From positions 310,001 through 374,000 of the forward strand of contig CP091739.1 of NCBI GenBank assembly GCA_022010095.1: DNA of 64,000 nt, in the 5' to 3' direction. The position numbers were made by a program, and so were the translations under genes. Below, piece by piece: positions 10,437 to 22,607 of this stretch; the stretch's first letter is position 1; each line of letters opens with the position of its first letter. Below the pieces are notes generated by a model that saw nothing but the letters and a program-made list of their open reading frames with translations, searched no databases and had not been told where the DNA came from. The DNA is from Clostridium sp. (lineage in GTDB: Bacteria; Bacillota_I; Bacilli_A; RF39; UBA660).

Positions 10437-12801
10437 CTAACCAACTTTAAATGCTGGAGATATTCCACCATCACGATAAGCATAACCATAACCACGCATA
10501 CCATAAAACTGAATATCATCATTATATCTAGCAGAACGATGCCACCAAAAATAACTAAATTTTCCATCCTTTTTTTCAGTTGCACTATAATTATTATACG
10601 TTGTTCCCTTACTTACATAATAATCTAATTGCCTAGATGAATTCTTTGCTGTATCCACCTCAGTACCAGTTGAAGCACCAGTACCTGACCAATTATTCCA
10701 CATACCAGTCCAATCGCCCCATACTTCTGTAGCAGATAACAAATATAGCTTATCAGTTGACGTAAAATTAGATGTTTCATTACTTCCATGTCCAGAAATA
10801 ACTTTAGTATTTACAATAACACTTTGTAAATCGCTTGGCAATTGTTTAAATATATCATTATTTAAATAAGTTCTTAATTTACTTGCTGGCCATCCTCCAA
10901 CATTTGTTCCATATTGATAATATTTACCATTATAAGTTCCAGCTGGATTCATATTATATCTTACTATTATATCTGCAAATTCTATTACAAAACCACATGC
11001 TGTCGCAGAATAAGAAGAAGAATTACACGAACTTGGTTTTGATGTATTTGCTACACGAACTGTATGAGTTCCAAATGTTCCCACATTAACTGACTTAGTA
11101 TCACCCAAATTATATTTACAAGTATTACCATTTCTAACAGAATAAGCAATTGTAGACCAACTATCTGTACTAAAAGATGATGGATTAATCTTATCTGAAA
11201 AATAACCTTTATTACTACAATTATCAATCTTAGCATATGTTTTATCTATCTTAGAACTACTATATATAGTACCAAATCCTCCAACTAATTTAGTTGAATC
11301 TTTAAACATATTAGTACTGCTAGTAACCTTGCTTGTCACAAAATTATTACTAACATATATTGTCTTTAAATTTGGAATACCATAAAACATCTTATTCATA
11401 TTTGTAACATTTCTCGTATTAAAGCTACTTAAATCTAATTCTTTTATTATGGTAGATTCAAACATCTCACTCATGTCTTTTACTTTACTTGTATTAAAAC
11501 TTTTTACATTAAGTGCTGTTGAAGCACAATTAGAAAAACATTCCACTCATATCAGTTACATTACTTGTATTAAAAACTGCTTACATCTATATTTGTAGCA
11601 ACAGTATCATGAAACATCATTTTTCATAGTTGTATCTTTACCTGTATTGAACTTACTTACATCTATATTTGTAGCCTTACTATAGCAAAAACATTAAACT
11701 CATATTTGTAACATTACTTGTATTAAATTTACTTAAATTTAATGTTCTAGCATTACTAAGTCTAAACATAGAAGTCATATTTGTTACTTTACTTGTATCA
11801 AAATTTTTCTAAACCTTTTTATTGTTGTAGCCTGACTTCCATGAAACATAGAATCCATATATACAACATTACTTGTATTAAATTTACTTAAATCTAATGA
11901 TTTAGCCTGAGTAGACCAAAACATATTTCTCATATTCTTTACATTTCTTGTATCAAAACTACTCATATCAATAACTGATGATTTAGAGAAATAAAACATG
12001 CTTGACATCGATACAATTGGTTTTCCATTAATAGAATTACATAATTTTGTTGTTACTGGATCTGTACTATTCTTATTAGTTAATACGACTCCCCAACCAT
12101 CATTAGTAATATTAACCCATGAATTTCCTTCACCCTCTTGCATATATCTATAAGTATATTGTCCACTTACATATTCAGCTCCTTGTTTAAGTTCACCGAT
12201 TATACGTGCAAGCAGTCTGAATTGGTTTAGTAGTTGTTGTTGTAGTTGTTGTAGTTGTCGTACTAGAATCATCTATCCCAGAAGCTATATTACATATTGA
12301 ATAATCACTTACATTTAATGATTCATCTGTTACATAATTATATTTTTTACTTTTACTATCATAATCACAATATAAATATGTTTTAGGATTAACATAATCA
12401 CCATCATCATTAGGAGAAAAAACAACAATTCCTTTACAACTTTCTTTCTTATAAGTAACATCATTAATATAAGAATCATTATAATCCTGTGCTTTACTAT
12501 TATCTTTCTTCACTTGTAAATTACTTAAACATATATATTTCTTATTAGTATTATTATTATAAGACTGAGGACAGCCATAAGTATTATCAAGTGGATCAAA
12601 GCAAAAATCCTCCAAATATGTTTTAGCTACACTTGATACATTATTTTTCTTGTATAATCATAGTCTTCTTAATATTATCATTATATATTTTTCAAAGTAG
12701 CAAGAGTCCCAATTGTACCTAAAATAGCAATAATGGCAATAACAGCTAAAAAGTTCAATCAAAGTAAAAACCATTTTTTTATTAATATTATACCTATTCA
12801 T
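10437..12801 (-). CDS. Large prepilin-headed BspA-repeat protein with DUF6273 C-terminus
   Basis: Reconstructed at about 780 residues. Order: prepilin leader KKMVFTLIELLAVIAIIA; head with Cys (CFDPLDNTYGCP) and DGDYVNPKTYLYCDYD; a poly-Thr linker near 12230; an extracellular strand block YTYRYMQEGEG; about eight 25-residue BspA/DUF285 repeats such as FDTRNVKNMRNMF and FNTSNVVYMDSMF; the array end KLVGGFGTIY; then DUF6273 (HTVRVANTSKPSSC to ISPAFKVG). BspA repeats bind host or bacterial ligands in studied species. The residue before F at the cleavage site is Val instead of Gly, which may be a sequence error or may block processing. Frame broken at least six times. Confidence 0.75.
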
Positions 12802-12807
12802 ATCACA

Positions 12808-12862
12808 CATCCTTATTCTATATAAATTATACAATATAAAAAGATACTATTTCTAGTACCAT
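12808..12862 (-). promoter_or_regulatory. Terminator of ppa and promoter of the large prepilin/BspA gene
   Basis: Hairpin GGTACT / AGTATC (12843-12860) with a T tract serves ppa. Next on the minus strand is TATAAT (12826-12831) about 25 bases upstream of the start codon, with AAGGATG as ribosome-binding site. The -35 is poor. Nearly identical to 9118-9175. Confidence 0.55.
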
Positions 12863-12884
12863 TTATTTATTTTCAATACTTTTT

Positions 12885-13367
12885 TTATAATTTTTTTACG
12901 AGCTTGTTCAATTATTTTTTTAAAGCTTTATTCTTAGGATAATAGTTTTCAACTTTGACATCTATCTTTTGTAAAACTTTATAATTTTTCAAAAGAAATT
13001 TCTTATTTCATCAAGTATAAATTTAGATAAATCATTAAGTTCTTGTATTTCATTATATCTAGGATCAACATCTACAACTGATATTATTTTTATAATCATC
13101 AAATCCATTATCAGTTATTTTAAGAACACCTATTACCCTAGCAGGAATAATACATCCAGGATAAGTAGGTTCTGTTCCAATAACAAGTATATCAAGTGGA
13201 TCACCATCACCAGCTAAAGTTGAATCAATAAAACCATATTCAGCAGGATAGCCCATGGCACTATATAAAAACTCTATCTAATTTAATTTTTTTCCATCTT
13301 TAATTTCAAATTTATTTCTACTTCTATATGGAATCTCTATAATAGCTTCAATTACATCATTTTTCAT
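12885..13367 (-). CDS. ppa: Inorganic pyrophosphatase (family I)
   Basis: Cytoplasmic enzyme that hydrolyses pyrophosphate to two phosphates. [21 protein letters not shown] (substrate lysine/arginine region), the catalytic metal-binding DGDPLDILV, and C-terminal EQARKKL. Length about 160 residues, normal. RBS AGGAGGA. Frame breaks near 13281, 13263, 13085 and 12985, all one base too long. It lies inside the surface-protein island but is an ordinary housekeeping gene with its own terminator. Confidence 0.92.
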
Positions 13368-13378
13368 AAAATCTCCTC

Positions 13379-15274
13379 CTATTTAACTTTTGAAAGTGCA
13401 CTAGTAACAGCATTTTTAGCAGTAATAGCATTACTTACACTTGAAAGATTAGTATTATTTACACCTAAAGAACTAGCAGAATAACTATTATTTTCAGTTA
13501 TTTCAGCTATATGATTTAATGCTTTAAAGTAAACAATATATTGAATATTATATTCTTCTCTTTCACTAGCACTACCACTAATTGCACTAGTAGCAAGTTC
13601 AAGCATACTATTTAATATATCTTTAACTGAATTTAAAATACAATTATTATTTTCACATTTAGCAAACGTAATTAATTTTTCAGCCTTAGTATTATTAGCA
13701 TTTAAACTTACCATATTTAAATTCATTTTTTTCTTTGATAATTCTTTTATTATATTTAAACTATTACTATTATAATTAGTACAACTTATATTACTTAAAT
13801 TATCATCATGTATATCATATAATAAATAATCACTATCACTAAATAATAAAATTCCATTAAAAAGCAGTTTTTTTCTTTAATATCATCAATTTCTTTAATT
13901 AAAGCAGTAAGTTCATCATCATAACTCTTTATATCGCTTGAAGTATTAGTTCCATTACTACAACTTGTCATTAATTCATGCATACGATAAGACATATTTA
14001 TTACTTCGTTAAGTGCACCACTTGCTGTTTGAAGCATTGAAACCTCATCTTGCCATACATCACTTCCTGTTAAATCTTTTTTGCTATTATTTTTAATATA
14101 TTCAGCTGCATCTTCATAAACTTTCTTACTACTAGCTTTAGTTAATACATTATCACCATTTTTTTAAATATAGAATTTTTTTACTTATTGAATTATCATT
14201 CATATTTTTTTAGAAAAATACATCTAAATTATCAAATAACTTTTGTACTTCCATATCAATAGATAAACGATCATCATCACTATCTGTAGTAGAATAAGTA
14301 GTTCTATAAGATAATTCATATATTCTTTTTAACCATATTTAAAACTTTATCTAATTTACATTCTTTATCACTGCACCCATAAAATGAAAGTCTATATTCA
14401 AGAGCATTTATTTCAGCACCTAAACTTGATCTAAAAATATAATACAGTTCTTATTGCTTCATAAACAATATTTAAATCTTTATCATAATCACTAAATGTA
14501 AAACTATCTATTTTTTTAAATTACTAGGACTAACAATCTTAACAACATATTTACCAGTTAATTTATTATTAGGCTGTAATATCTTAGAACCTAAATATTC
14601 ATAATTATACACATTATTTATTTCATTATTAAGACTATTAATTTCTTCTTTAATTGCTTTTATATCTTCTTCTAGGTTAGTATCATTACTTGCTTGAACT
14701 ATTAATTCATTTTCTCTTTGAAGTATTGAATGAATTTCACTTAATTTTTCCTCCATTAATGAAAGATAATACATATCATTATTAATTTTTAATATTACAT
14801 CTAGGATATAATCCAGGATTTAGAGATTCATCAGTTATATAACCATATTCACCAGTATCAGGATTACCACAATATAAATAAACAGTTGGTACAACATAAT
14901 CACCATCTTCATTTTTTTATCAAATGTTATAATACCTTTACATTCATCTTTTTTTATAAGTTACTTTATTTATATAATTACCAAATTTATTATCTTGTAA
15001 AATCATCTAAACATATATATTTATTACTAGTGTAATTATTATACGAAGAAGGACACACATAAGAACTATCAACAGGTTCAAAACAATAATCTTCTAAATA
15101 TATTTTAGATGTACTAGCTACATTATTTTTCTTGAACTATCATAGTCTTTTTTTAATACTATCATTATATACTTTAGTAACAGAAACAGCAACAATAGTA
15201 CCAAGCAATCCAATAATTGCTACTACTGCTAAAAGTTCAATCAAAGTAAACCCAGTTCTATTCTTAAATACCAC
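13379..15274 (-). CDS. Prepilin-headed protein with repeated flagellin D1-like segments
   Basis: GTG start at 15274 with AGGAG 12 bases upstream. Prepilin leader RTGFTLIELLAVVAIIGLL, then the same head as the BspA proteins (YCFEPVDSSYVCP, DGDYVVPTVYLYCGN). From about 14780 the sequence is flagellin-like: IHSILQRENELIVQASNDTN with NSLNNEIN; SSLGAEINALEYRL; VLNMVKRIYELSYR with TDSDDDRLSI; LQTASGALNEVINMSYRMHE with TAFNGILLF; and ILNSMLELATSAIS. These match the N- and C-terminal D1 helices of flagellin (QRMRELAVQA, EIDxIxxxTxFNG, RxxLGAxxNRLE). About 620 residues. No flagellar genes nearby. A filament or shaft that uses pilus-type export is the natural reading, but it is inference. Confidence 0.7.
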
Positions 15275-15343
15275 TTAAAACCACTCCTATTCTATAACAA
15301 TTATACAATCTAAGGAGTACAAAATCAAGAATATTTTAACAAA

Positions 15344-15366
15344 CAAAAAGCCAATATTTAATTGAC
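15344..15366 (-). terminator. Terminator of rpmF
   Basis: Stem GTCAAT / ATTGGC (one G-T pair) with a 5-base loop, followed on the minus strand by TTTTTGTTTG. It overlaps the rpmF stop codon. Confidence 0.6.
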
Positions 15367-15587
15367 TACTTTGTTTCTTCTTTTTGAACTTTAATTGCTT
15401 CTTTTTCCTTTATAATAACCACATTTAGTACAAGCTCTATGAGGTGCTACTGTTGCTCCACAATTACTACAAGTTGATACAGTAGGAGCTGTTTTTCCTT
15501 TAAGTGAGTTCTTCTTTGTCTTTTTAGCAGTTTTACTAATTCTTCTAAAAAGGTAAAAGCACCGAATAAAGTAATATTTAATTTCAT
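15366..15587 (-). CDS. rpmF: 50S ribosomal protein L32
   Basis: Zinc-ribbon large-subunit protein. After removing single bases near 15554, 15545 and 15413 the protein reads LPFRRISKTAKKTKK, then STCSNCGATVAPHRAC and TKCGYYKGKEAIKV; the four zinc Cys form two CxxC pairs. The start ATG at 15587 has GGGAGG at proper spacing and gives about ten extra N-terminal residues (MKLNITLFGA) compared with usual L32 (MAVPFRR). A GTG nearer the core is an alternative start without a ribosome-binding site. A broken essential ribosomal gene argues for sequence error. Confidence 0.85.
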
Positions 15588-15693
15588 TTTTTTATTCCTC
15601 CCTTAGTCATGCTATAAATTTTTCATTTGCTTATGTATTTTTCTCATAAATTAAAAAAATATCAAGAGAATTTAACTATTTTTCATGATAAAT

Positions 15694-15723
15694 TTGTATA
15701 AATCATACTTTTTTTGATATAAT
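15694..15723 (+). promoter_or_regulatory. Promoter of the HAD/tmcAL operon
   Basis: TTGTAT, 18-base spacer, TATAAT at 15718, then the AGAGGGG ribosome-binding site before the GTG at 15760. Confidence 0.55.
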
Positions 15724-15759
15724 TAAACATATATTTAATTAAAAAAAGAGGGGTTGAAA

Positions 15760-16453
15760 GTGAAAAAAACTGCTTGTTAGTGATTACGATGGTACATTTA
15801 ATAAACACAATAATAAAAAGAAGTATAAGTGGTAATATAAATGCAGTAAAAAGAGTTTATAGATAAAGGTAATATATTTTCTCTCGCATCCGCAAGAAGT
15901 TTCAATTCACTTAAAAGTGGAACAGAGAAATTTCATATACCATATAATTATTTAATATGTAATAATGGTGGAGTCATATTTGATAAAGATGACAATATAA
16001 TATTCTTTCACCCAGTTCTTAATAGTTCATTATTAAAGATATTAAAGCATATAAATAAACTTGGTATATTAAAAAAAGTATATTATTTAAAGATTTCTAT
16101 GGTAATGTAACAACTGATCTAAATGAAGTGTGTGATATTATATGCACTATTAATGCAGATAATTTAGATAAATTAAATCAAATACAAGAAGAATTAAATT
16201 ATTTATGTTCTACCCCATTCTTTCATTTACTTATTTTTAGTGAAAAAATGGATAAAGTAGATGGTATAGATATTATCGCATCTAAAGAATCTATAACAGA
16301 AGAATCAATATATACAGTTGGTAATGATTTCTTTGATAAAAAAATATGTTACTTAGATATAAAGGATATAGAATGATTAATAGTAATCCTCTTCTTTATC
16401 GAAATGGAATTAGTAAAACTGAATCAGTAAAAGCTTTAGTAAGGAGATTATAG
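15760..16453 (+). CDS. Cof-type HAD-IIB phosphatase
   Basis: GTG start at 15760. HAD motif [10 protein letters not shown], motif [13 protein letters not shown], cap residues [12 protein letters not shown], and the motif IV area [12 protein letters not shown]. Two extra A at about 16340 hide the normal C-terminus ([15 protein letters not shown]) and truncate the raw frame. Family members dephosphorylate sugar phosphates, flavin or other small phosphates; substrate unknown. About 230 residues. Followed six bases later by tmcAL, whose AAGGAG lies in the last codons. Confidence 0.75.
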
Positions 16454-16458
16454 TAATA

Positions 16459-17637
16459 ATGAGAAAAGTAGTAGGAATAGTATGTGAATATAATCCATTT
16501 CATAACGGACACTTATATCAAATTAATAAGATTAAAAAAAGAAATATGATAACCCAATTATTATCGCATGTTTAAGTAGTACTTTTTACACAAAGAGGTG
16601 AATTATCTGTATTAAATAAGTGGGAAAAAAACCAAAAGTAGCACTTGAAAAATGGTATAGATATTGTTATAGAACTTCCATATGTTTATGCTACTCAAAG
16701 CAGTGATATATTCGCAAGATATTCAGTTGCTTTATTAAATAAATTATATGTTGATGTATTATGTTTTTGGAAGTGAACGCGAAGACATAGAGAGTATTAA
16801 AAAAAGCCGCAAGATATCAAGTTGAAGATATAAATTTTTGATATAATAACTAAAAAATATCTTAATGAAGGAATAAGTTATCCCACTGCTCTTAATAAAG
16901 CATTAAACGAACTTTGCAATATAAGTATAACAAAACCGAATGACCTACTTGCTCTTAGCTATCTAAAAGAAATATATAGAAATGGTTATTTCATGGATGT
17001 TTATAATATTAAAAGAACAAGTAGTTATCACGATCTAGATTCAAATGCAAAAAGTAGTATCTGCATCAAATATAAGAACTAGACTCTTAAATAAACAAAA
17101 TATAAAAAGATAAAGTACCTAACAATGTATATGAATTATTAAAAGATAAAGTTCTTGAAACAAAGTATTTTTGAATATTTAAAAATATAAAATATTAACA
17201 GAAGAAGATTTAGAAAAAGTATGTTGATGTAGATGAAGGACTAAATACAAGAATTAAAAAAAGCAATATTAAAAATCTAATTCATTAGATGAACTTATCA
17301 AAAAAATATTAAAAACTAAAAAGATATACTTATAATAAAAATATCAAGAATGTTAAATCATATATTTTGCTCATTCACAAAAAGAAGATAATAAGAAAGT
17401 AAGATATTTAGAATATATAAGAATATTAGGTTTCACAGATAAAGGAAGAAAATATTTAAATGAAATTAAAAAGTGAAATAACACTACCTATTCTTAACAA
17501 GTATAATACTAAATATGATGCTTTAAGAATAGAAAAAAAGAATTACAGAACTTTACTCATATATTTATGAAGATATAAATAAACAAGAAATACAAAAATA
17601 TTCCAATATATATAAAAAGAAAATCAGGATTAATTAG
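16459..17637 (+). CDS. tmcAL: tRNA(Met) cytidine acetate ligase TmcAL
   Basis: ATP-dependent enzyme that makes N4-acetylcytidine at the wobble base of elongator tRNA-Met. Nucleotidyltransferase-fold signature [15 protein letters not shown] at the N-terminus, then [15 protein letters not shown] and [15 protein letters not shown] blocks, and late [10 protein letters not shown] with [10 protein letters not shown]. About 390 residues, normal. It is broken roughly every 100-150 bases by extra A or T. The stop lies inside the terminator hairpin at 17622. Confidence 0.85.
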
Positions 17638-17645
17638 TCCTGATT
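17622..17645. terminator. Bidirectional terminator between tmcAL and the BspA gene
   Basis: Eight-base stem AATCAGGA / TCCTGATT with an 8-base loop. T-rich tracts on both sides (ATTTTTATTTT on plus, TTTTCTTTTT on minus), so it can serve both convergent genes. Confidence 0.8.
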
Positions 17646-17654
17646 ATTTTTATT

Positions 17655-19831
17655 TTATCCAATTCTAAATGCTGGGGAAACGCCATATGGACTAGTAGCT
17701 ACAATTCCAGCTCGTGCTCCAGTTTTTTGTACACGACTAAACGCTATACCAACTTCAGGCGTACGAAGCCACCAATCAGCAGCACTAGATTGATACTTCT
17801 TTATCGCACCACTATAACTACTAGTAGTGACACTAGCATTAGTATAATAGTCTAGTGTCCTTGTTAAATCCTTAGCAGTATCAGCAGAAGAATATTGGTA
17901 TGTAGACCAATCACTATATACTTCCCCTGGCGACAACAAATACATTTTATCAGTAGATGTAAAATTTGATTCGCCTGTATTGCCATGTCCTGATACAACA
18001 GTTGTATCAGTTATTGCATTTTTTAAAATATATGGTAATGAATTATATAAATCAGTGTTTACAAATGTATACATACTACTTCCAGGCCATCCACCAGTAT
18101 TATCAGCAGTATCTTTCATTACGTGTTCAGCTACAATATCAGTAAATTCTACTACAAATCCACAAGCACTTTGTGAGAATCCAGTACCTGAACATTCACT
18201 TGGCGTTGATTTATTTGCAATTCTCACCATATGTGAACCATATGTACCAAGACCAACCAATTTAGTATCCCCCACTTTATATTTACTTATATTATTATTT
18301 TTTTAACAGCCTCTGCTATTGTAGCCCAAGAATCACTACTAAAAGAATATGGTTCAACAGGCTTATCAGCAATATCAGTGAAGTATCCTGGATTATTTGT
18401 TCCTTTATCTATACGAGCATATTCTGCATCTATATGATTTTTATCATAAGCTGTACCAACTCCACCCACTAAATTAGTGCATCCATTAAACATATAACTA
18501 CTAGTTGTAGCTGAATTAATAACAAATTTATCACTTACATAAATAGTTTTTTTAAAGTATAAAAATACTGTAGAAAACATCCAACGCATATCAGCAACTT
18601 TGCTTGTATCAAAAACTGCTTAAATCAATACTGACTAAACGTGAAGAGCCATAAAACATGCCCCACATATTTGTAACATTGCTCGTATCAAAATTACTTA
18701 AATCTATATCTGTAAGCTTATTATTAGAAAACATACGACTCATATCAATTACTTTGCTAGTATTAAAATTACTTATATTTAATTCGTAATATTACCTTGG
18801 TAAAACATACCACTCATATTAGTTACATTACTTGTATCAAAATTACTCAAATCTAAAGCAATAGATGAATCATTGCGATAAAGCAAACTATAAAACATAC
18901 TTTCCATATTAGTAACTTTACTTGTATTAAAACTACTCAAATCTAATACTACTGATTTACCATTTTTCAAACATATGAGCCATATTAATTACATTACTTG
19001 TGTCAAAACTACTTAAATCTAATTCTGTGGCTTTACTGCTTCGAAACATATACTGCATTGAAATAATAGGTTTATTATTTATATATGTGCATAACTCACT
19101 TGTCACCGCATCAGTACTTGTTCTATCAGTTAAAATTACTCCCCAACCATTATCAGTTATATTTTGCCATGTGTAAATTACATTATCATCGTCATCATAG
19201 TCAACATTAATTTCCTGCATATACCTATAAGTATACTGCCCATTCACATACTCTGCTCCTTGTGTAAGTTCTCCATCAAATGTACAATAGATTGTCTTTG
19301 CTGATGATTCAGTTATACCTATTTTACCTGTGAAAGATTTATTTAAATTATAATTTTGAAGAGTACCTGTATCTTTAAAAGTAACTCTAACAACATATTC
19401 ATGAGTATACCCTGGTTTAATTGGAATATTTGATGTGATATTTCCTTCTTTAACTGCTTTCTTTGATATTGCACTACATGTTCCATCTTCTGTATTACTT
19501 GCATTTAAATTCTTACATGTTCCATCAACTATTAACTCATTATTAGTAATACCATTCACAAGATCCTGCCATACAAGATTATAACTTATCTCCTTTGTAC
19601 CAGTATTTTTTACAGTAATTGTCTTTGTTACTGAATCACCTGGTTTTGCATCACTAAGTGACACTGCATTACCATCTGTAAGTAAAAGCCTTAAGTCACC
19701 AGTAGTAATAACAACATTTTTTGCATTTTCATTACCAACAATATTTAACGCAAAAAATGCTAGTGAAACACCAATAACTGTAATAAGTATTGATACCACT
19801 AGCAATATATATATCTTTTTTTATCTTTCAT
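17655..19831 (-). CDS. BspA-repeat/DUF6273 protein with a TasA/camelysin-like head
   Basis: About 720 residues. It starts with an N-terminal anchor (MKDKK, then VVSILITVIGVSLAFFALN) and a TasA/CalY-like beta domain: DLRLLLTDGNAVSLSDAKPG and VKNTGTKEISYNLVW. There is no prepilin motif. Next come YTYRYMQE, the DUF285/BspA array (LDLSSFDTSNVTNM-type repeats, about eight), the array end LVGGVGTAYDKN, and a DUF6273 module ending GVSPAFRIG with CGFVVEFTDIV and DWWLRTPEVG. It shares everything after the head with the prepilin-type proteins. Export is probably SipW-like, by analogy to TasA. Frame breaks in the repeat region. Confidence 0.75.
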
Positions 19832-19898
19832 AATTATCACATCCTTAGTATGAGATAATTATATCAAAAATTATAATCTGCTTACAAGTAGAAAAAAA

Positions 19899-22508
19899 CT
19901 ATTTTTGCTTCATACCAATCTCTACCATAATCAATTTCTACTTTTTAATGGTACAGATAATTTATAAACATTTTCCATTATTTCTCTTACAATGTCTATT
20001 ACATCATTTAACTCATCATCTGGTACATCAAATATTAGTTCGTCGTGTACTTGAAGTAACATTTTGTTTTGAGATTATCTTCTTTTAATTTTTCATCTAT
20101 TCTTATCATAGCAAGTTTTTAAAATATCTGCAGACTGTACCTTGTATTGGTGTATTAAGAGCAATTCTTTCTCCCATTTGTCTAATCATATAATTTGTAT
20201 TATTAAGTTCATCAATTGTTCTCTTTCTATTAAATAAAGTTCTAACAGTTGAAGTTTCACGTGCTTTTTTAACAATCTCTGTCATATAATCATTTACCTC
20301 TGGATATAAAGTTAAATATTTTTCTATATACTTCTTTGCTTCACTAGGACTTATATCTAAGTTTTCACCTAGTCCATAACCACTAATACCATAAACAATA
20401 CCAAATATTACCGCTTTAGCAGTTCTTCTCATATTCTTTGTAACTTCACTTTCAGGAACATCAAATATATCACTTGCAACATGAGTATGAATATCTTCCC
20501 CATTAATAAATGCATCTTTTAAACTTCTTGAATTACTTATATGAGCAAGTACTCTTAGTTCAATTTGAGAATAATCACTAGAAAGTAAATAAGAGTTTTC
20601 ACTTGGTATAAATGCTTTTCTTATTTGTTTACCTTCTTCACTTCTAACAGGTATATTTTTGTAAATTAGGATCTACACTAGAAAGTCTACCTGTTCTAGT
20701 ACCTGTTTGTTTATATATAGTATGTATTTTTACCATCATCCATAACATAACCATTAAATGTATCTAGATAAGTAGAAACAAGTTTAGTTAATGCTCTATA
20801 CTCTAAAAATATCATCAACAATAGGATTTAAATGTCTTAACTTAATTAATACATCATGTGATGTTGACATAGCATATTTACCTTTTTCCTTTAGGTAACA
20901 TAAGTTTATTATAAAGAATATCAGCTATTTGTTTATGACTACTAACATTAAAATCTACTCCTGCTTCTTCATGAATCTTACTCTCTAATAATAATATTTT
21001 TTCATTAAGTTCATTTTTTTAAGTTCATCAATAACATCAGTTTTAACAGTAATACCATTTATTTCCATATCAGCAAGTATACGAATAAGTGGTCCTTCTA
21101 TATCAATATATAAATAATCAAGTTCTTCACTTACAAGTTTATCTTTAAATTCTTGATAAGTATCATATATAAATATAGCTTTAGATACTATTGAACTTCT
21201 TATTGCATCTTCACTTAATTTATTCTTTTTTTACTTATTATTTGATCATAAAAAAAGCAATATTTCTATCAAAAGTAGATGCTAAATAAGCAATATCATC
21301 TTTAACATTATATTCAAGTAAGTAAGAAGCTATAAATATATCAAATGAATCATTAATACTTACATTATATCTATTCATAAATACAATATTCTTTTTTTAT
21401 TATCAAAAAGTAGCAGTTATATCTTTAAGTAAATCACTATTTAATAGTAAACTTGGTAAATCAAAATAATATGCTTTTACGTCCATCATATATAGCAGCA
21501 GCTATAAATCCTGCTTTATGATAATTAGTTTCATCAAGTTCAATATATAAGCTCTTGATACCATCTATTTCTATCTTTGATTTGACTATTTCATATTCTA
21601 AATCCGTTTTTAATTTCTTCTGTATTTTTTTATTTAAGTTTTTTTAAGAATGAATTAAATTCAAGTTCTTTATATTCCTCTATAAGTCCCAGTTATATCT
21701 GGTTTTATTATATTTAATACTTTCAAATGTATAATCAAAAAGGAACTGTTTTTATATATTGTAGCAAGTTTATATGAAAAGTATGCACTTTCCCTGTCTT
21801 CTATTAATTTTTTTCTCTTGTTTTTAGGTGTTAATTCATCTAAATGATTATATAAATTATCTAAATTATCATATTTAGTAAGTAATGATAAAGCAGTTTT
21901 TTTCACCTATTCCTTTAACACCTGGTATGTTATCACTAGCATCTCCCATTAATGATTTTAAATCTATCATTCTAATAGGCTTAATACCATAATGTTCAAA
22001 GAAAGTTTCTTGATTCATAAGTATATAATCTTTTTTTGGTTTTAATAATTTAACATCTACTTCATCACTTATAAGTTGTAATAAATCTTTATCACTACTT
22101 ATTATAGTTGCATTATAGTTTTTATCTTCGTCTGCCATTCTTGCGAATGTACCAATTATGTCATCAGCTTCATAGTTATCACATTCAATATATTTAATGC
22201 CAAGAAGGGTACATATTTTTTTAGCCTCTGGAAATTGAATCTTTAAATCATTAGGTGTTTCAATTCTACCATCTTTATATGTATCGCATAAATCTTTTTC
22301 TAAAATTATGTCCTGTATCAAATGCTACCATTATATATTCAGGTTTTTTTCTTCATTAATTATTTTTATTTAACATATTTACAAAACCAAATAATGCATT
22401 GGTAGGAAAACCCTTACTATTCTTCATTAAATTACCGTTATATGCAGTAGCATAATAACTTCTAAATAATAAATTATTACCATCTATTAATATTGCTCTT
22501 TTTTTCAT
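19899..22508 (-). CDS. polA: DNA polymerase I
   Basis: Repair and Okazaki-fragment polymerase. N-terminal 5' nuclease: [50 protein letters not shown]. Degenerate 3'-5' exonuclease-like middle. Polymerase domain: motif A region [15 protein letters not shown], motif [30 protein letters not shown], motif [13 protein letters not shown]. About 860 residues. RBS AAGGGTG at 22508. More than 15 homopolymer excesses break the frame, yet all catalytic motifs are intact, which argues against decay. Confidence 0.93.
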
Positions 22509-22607
22509 ATTTTTCACCCTTCAATTTATATTTGTATAACTCTATTAATAATATAACACATATTTAATAAATTTAAAAAACTAAGAATTAATTTTTTTCT
22601 TAGCTTT

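Noticed and set aside
13379..15274. A flagellar locus
   Set aside because: No hook, basal body, motor or export gene is present; only the flagellin-like segments, fused to a prepilin leader.
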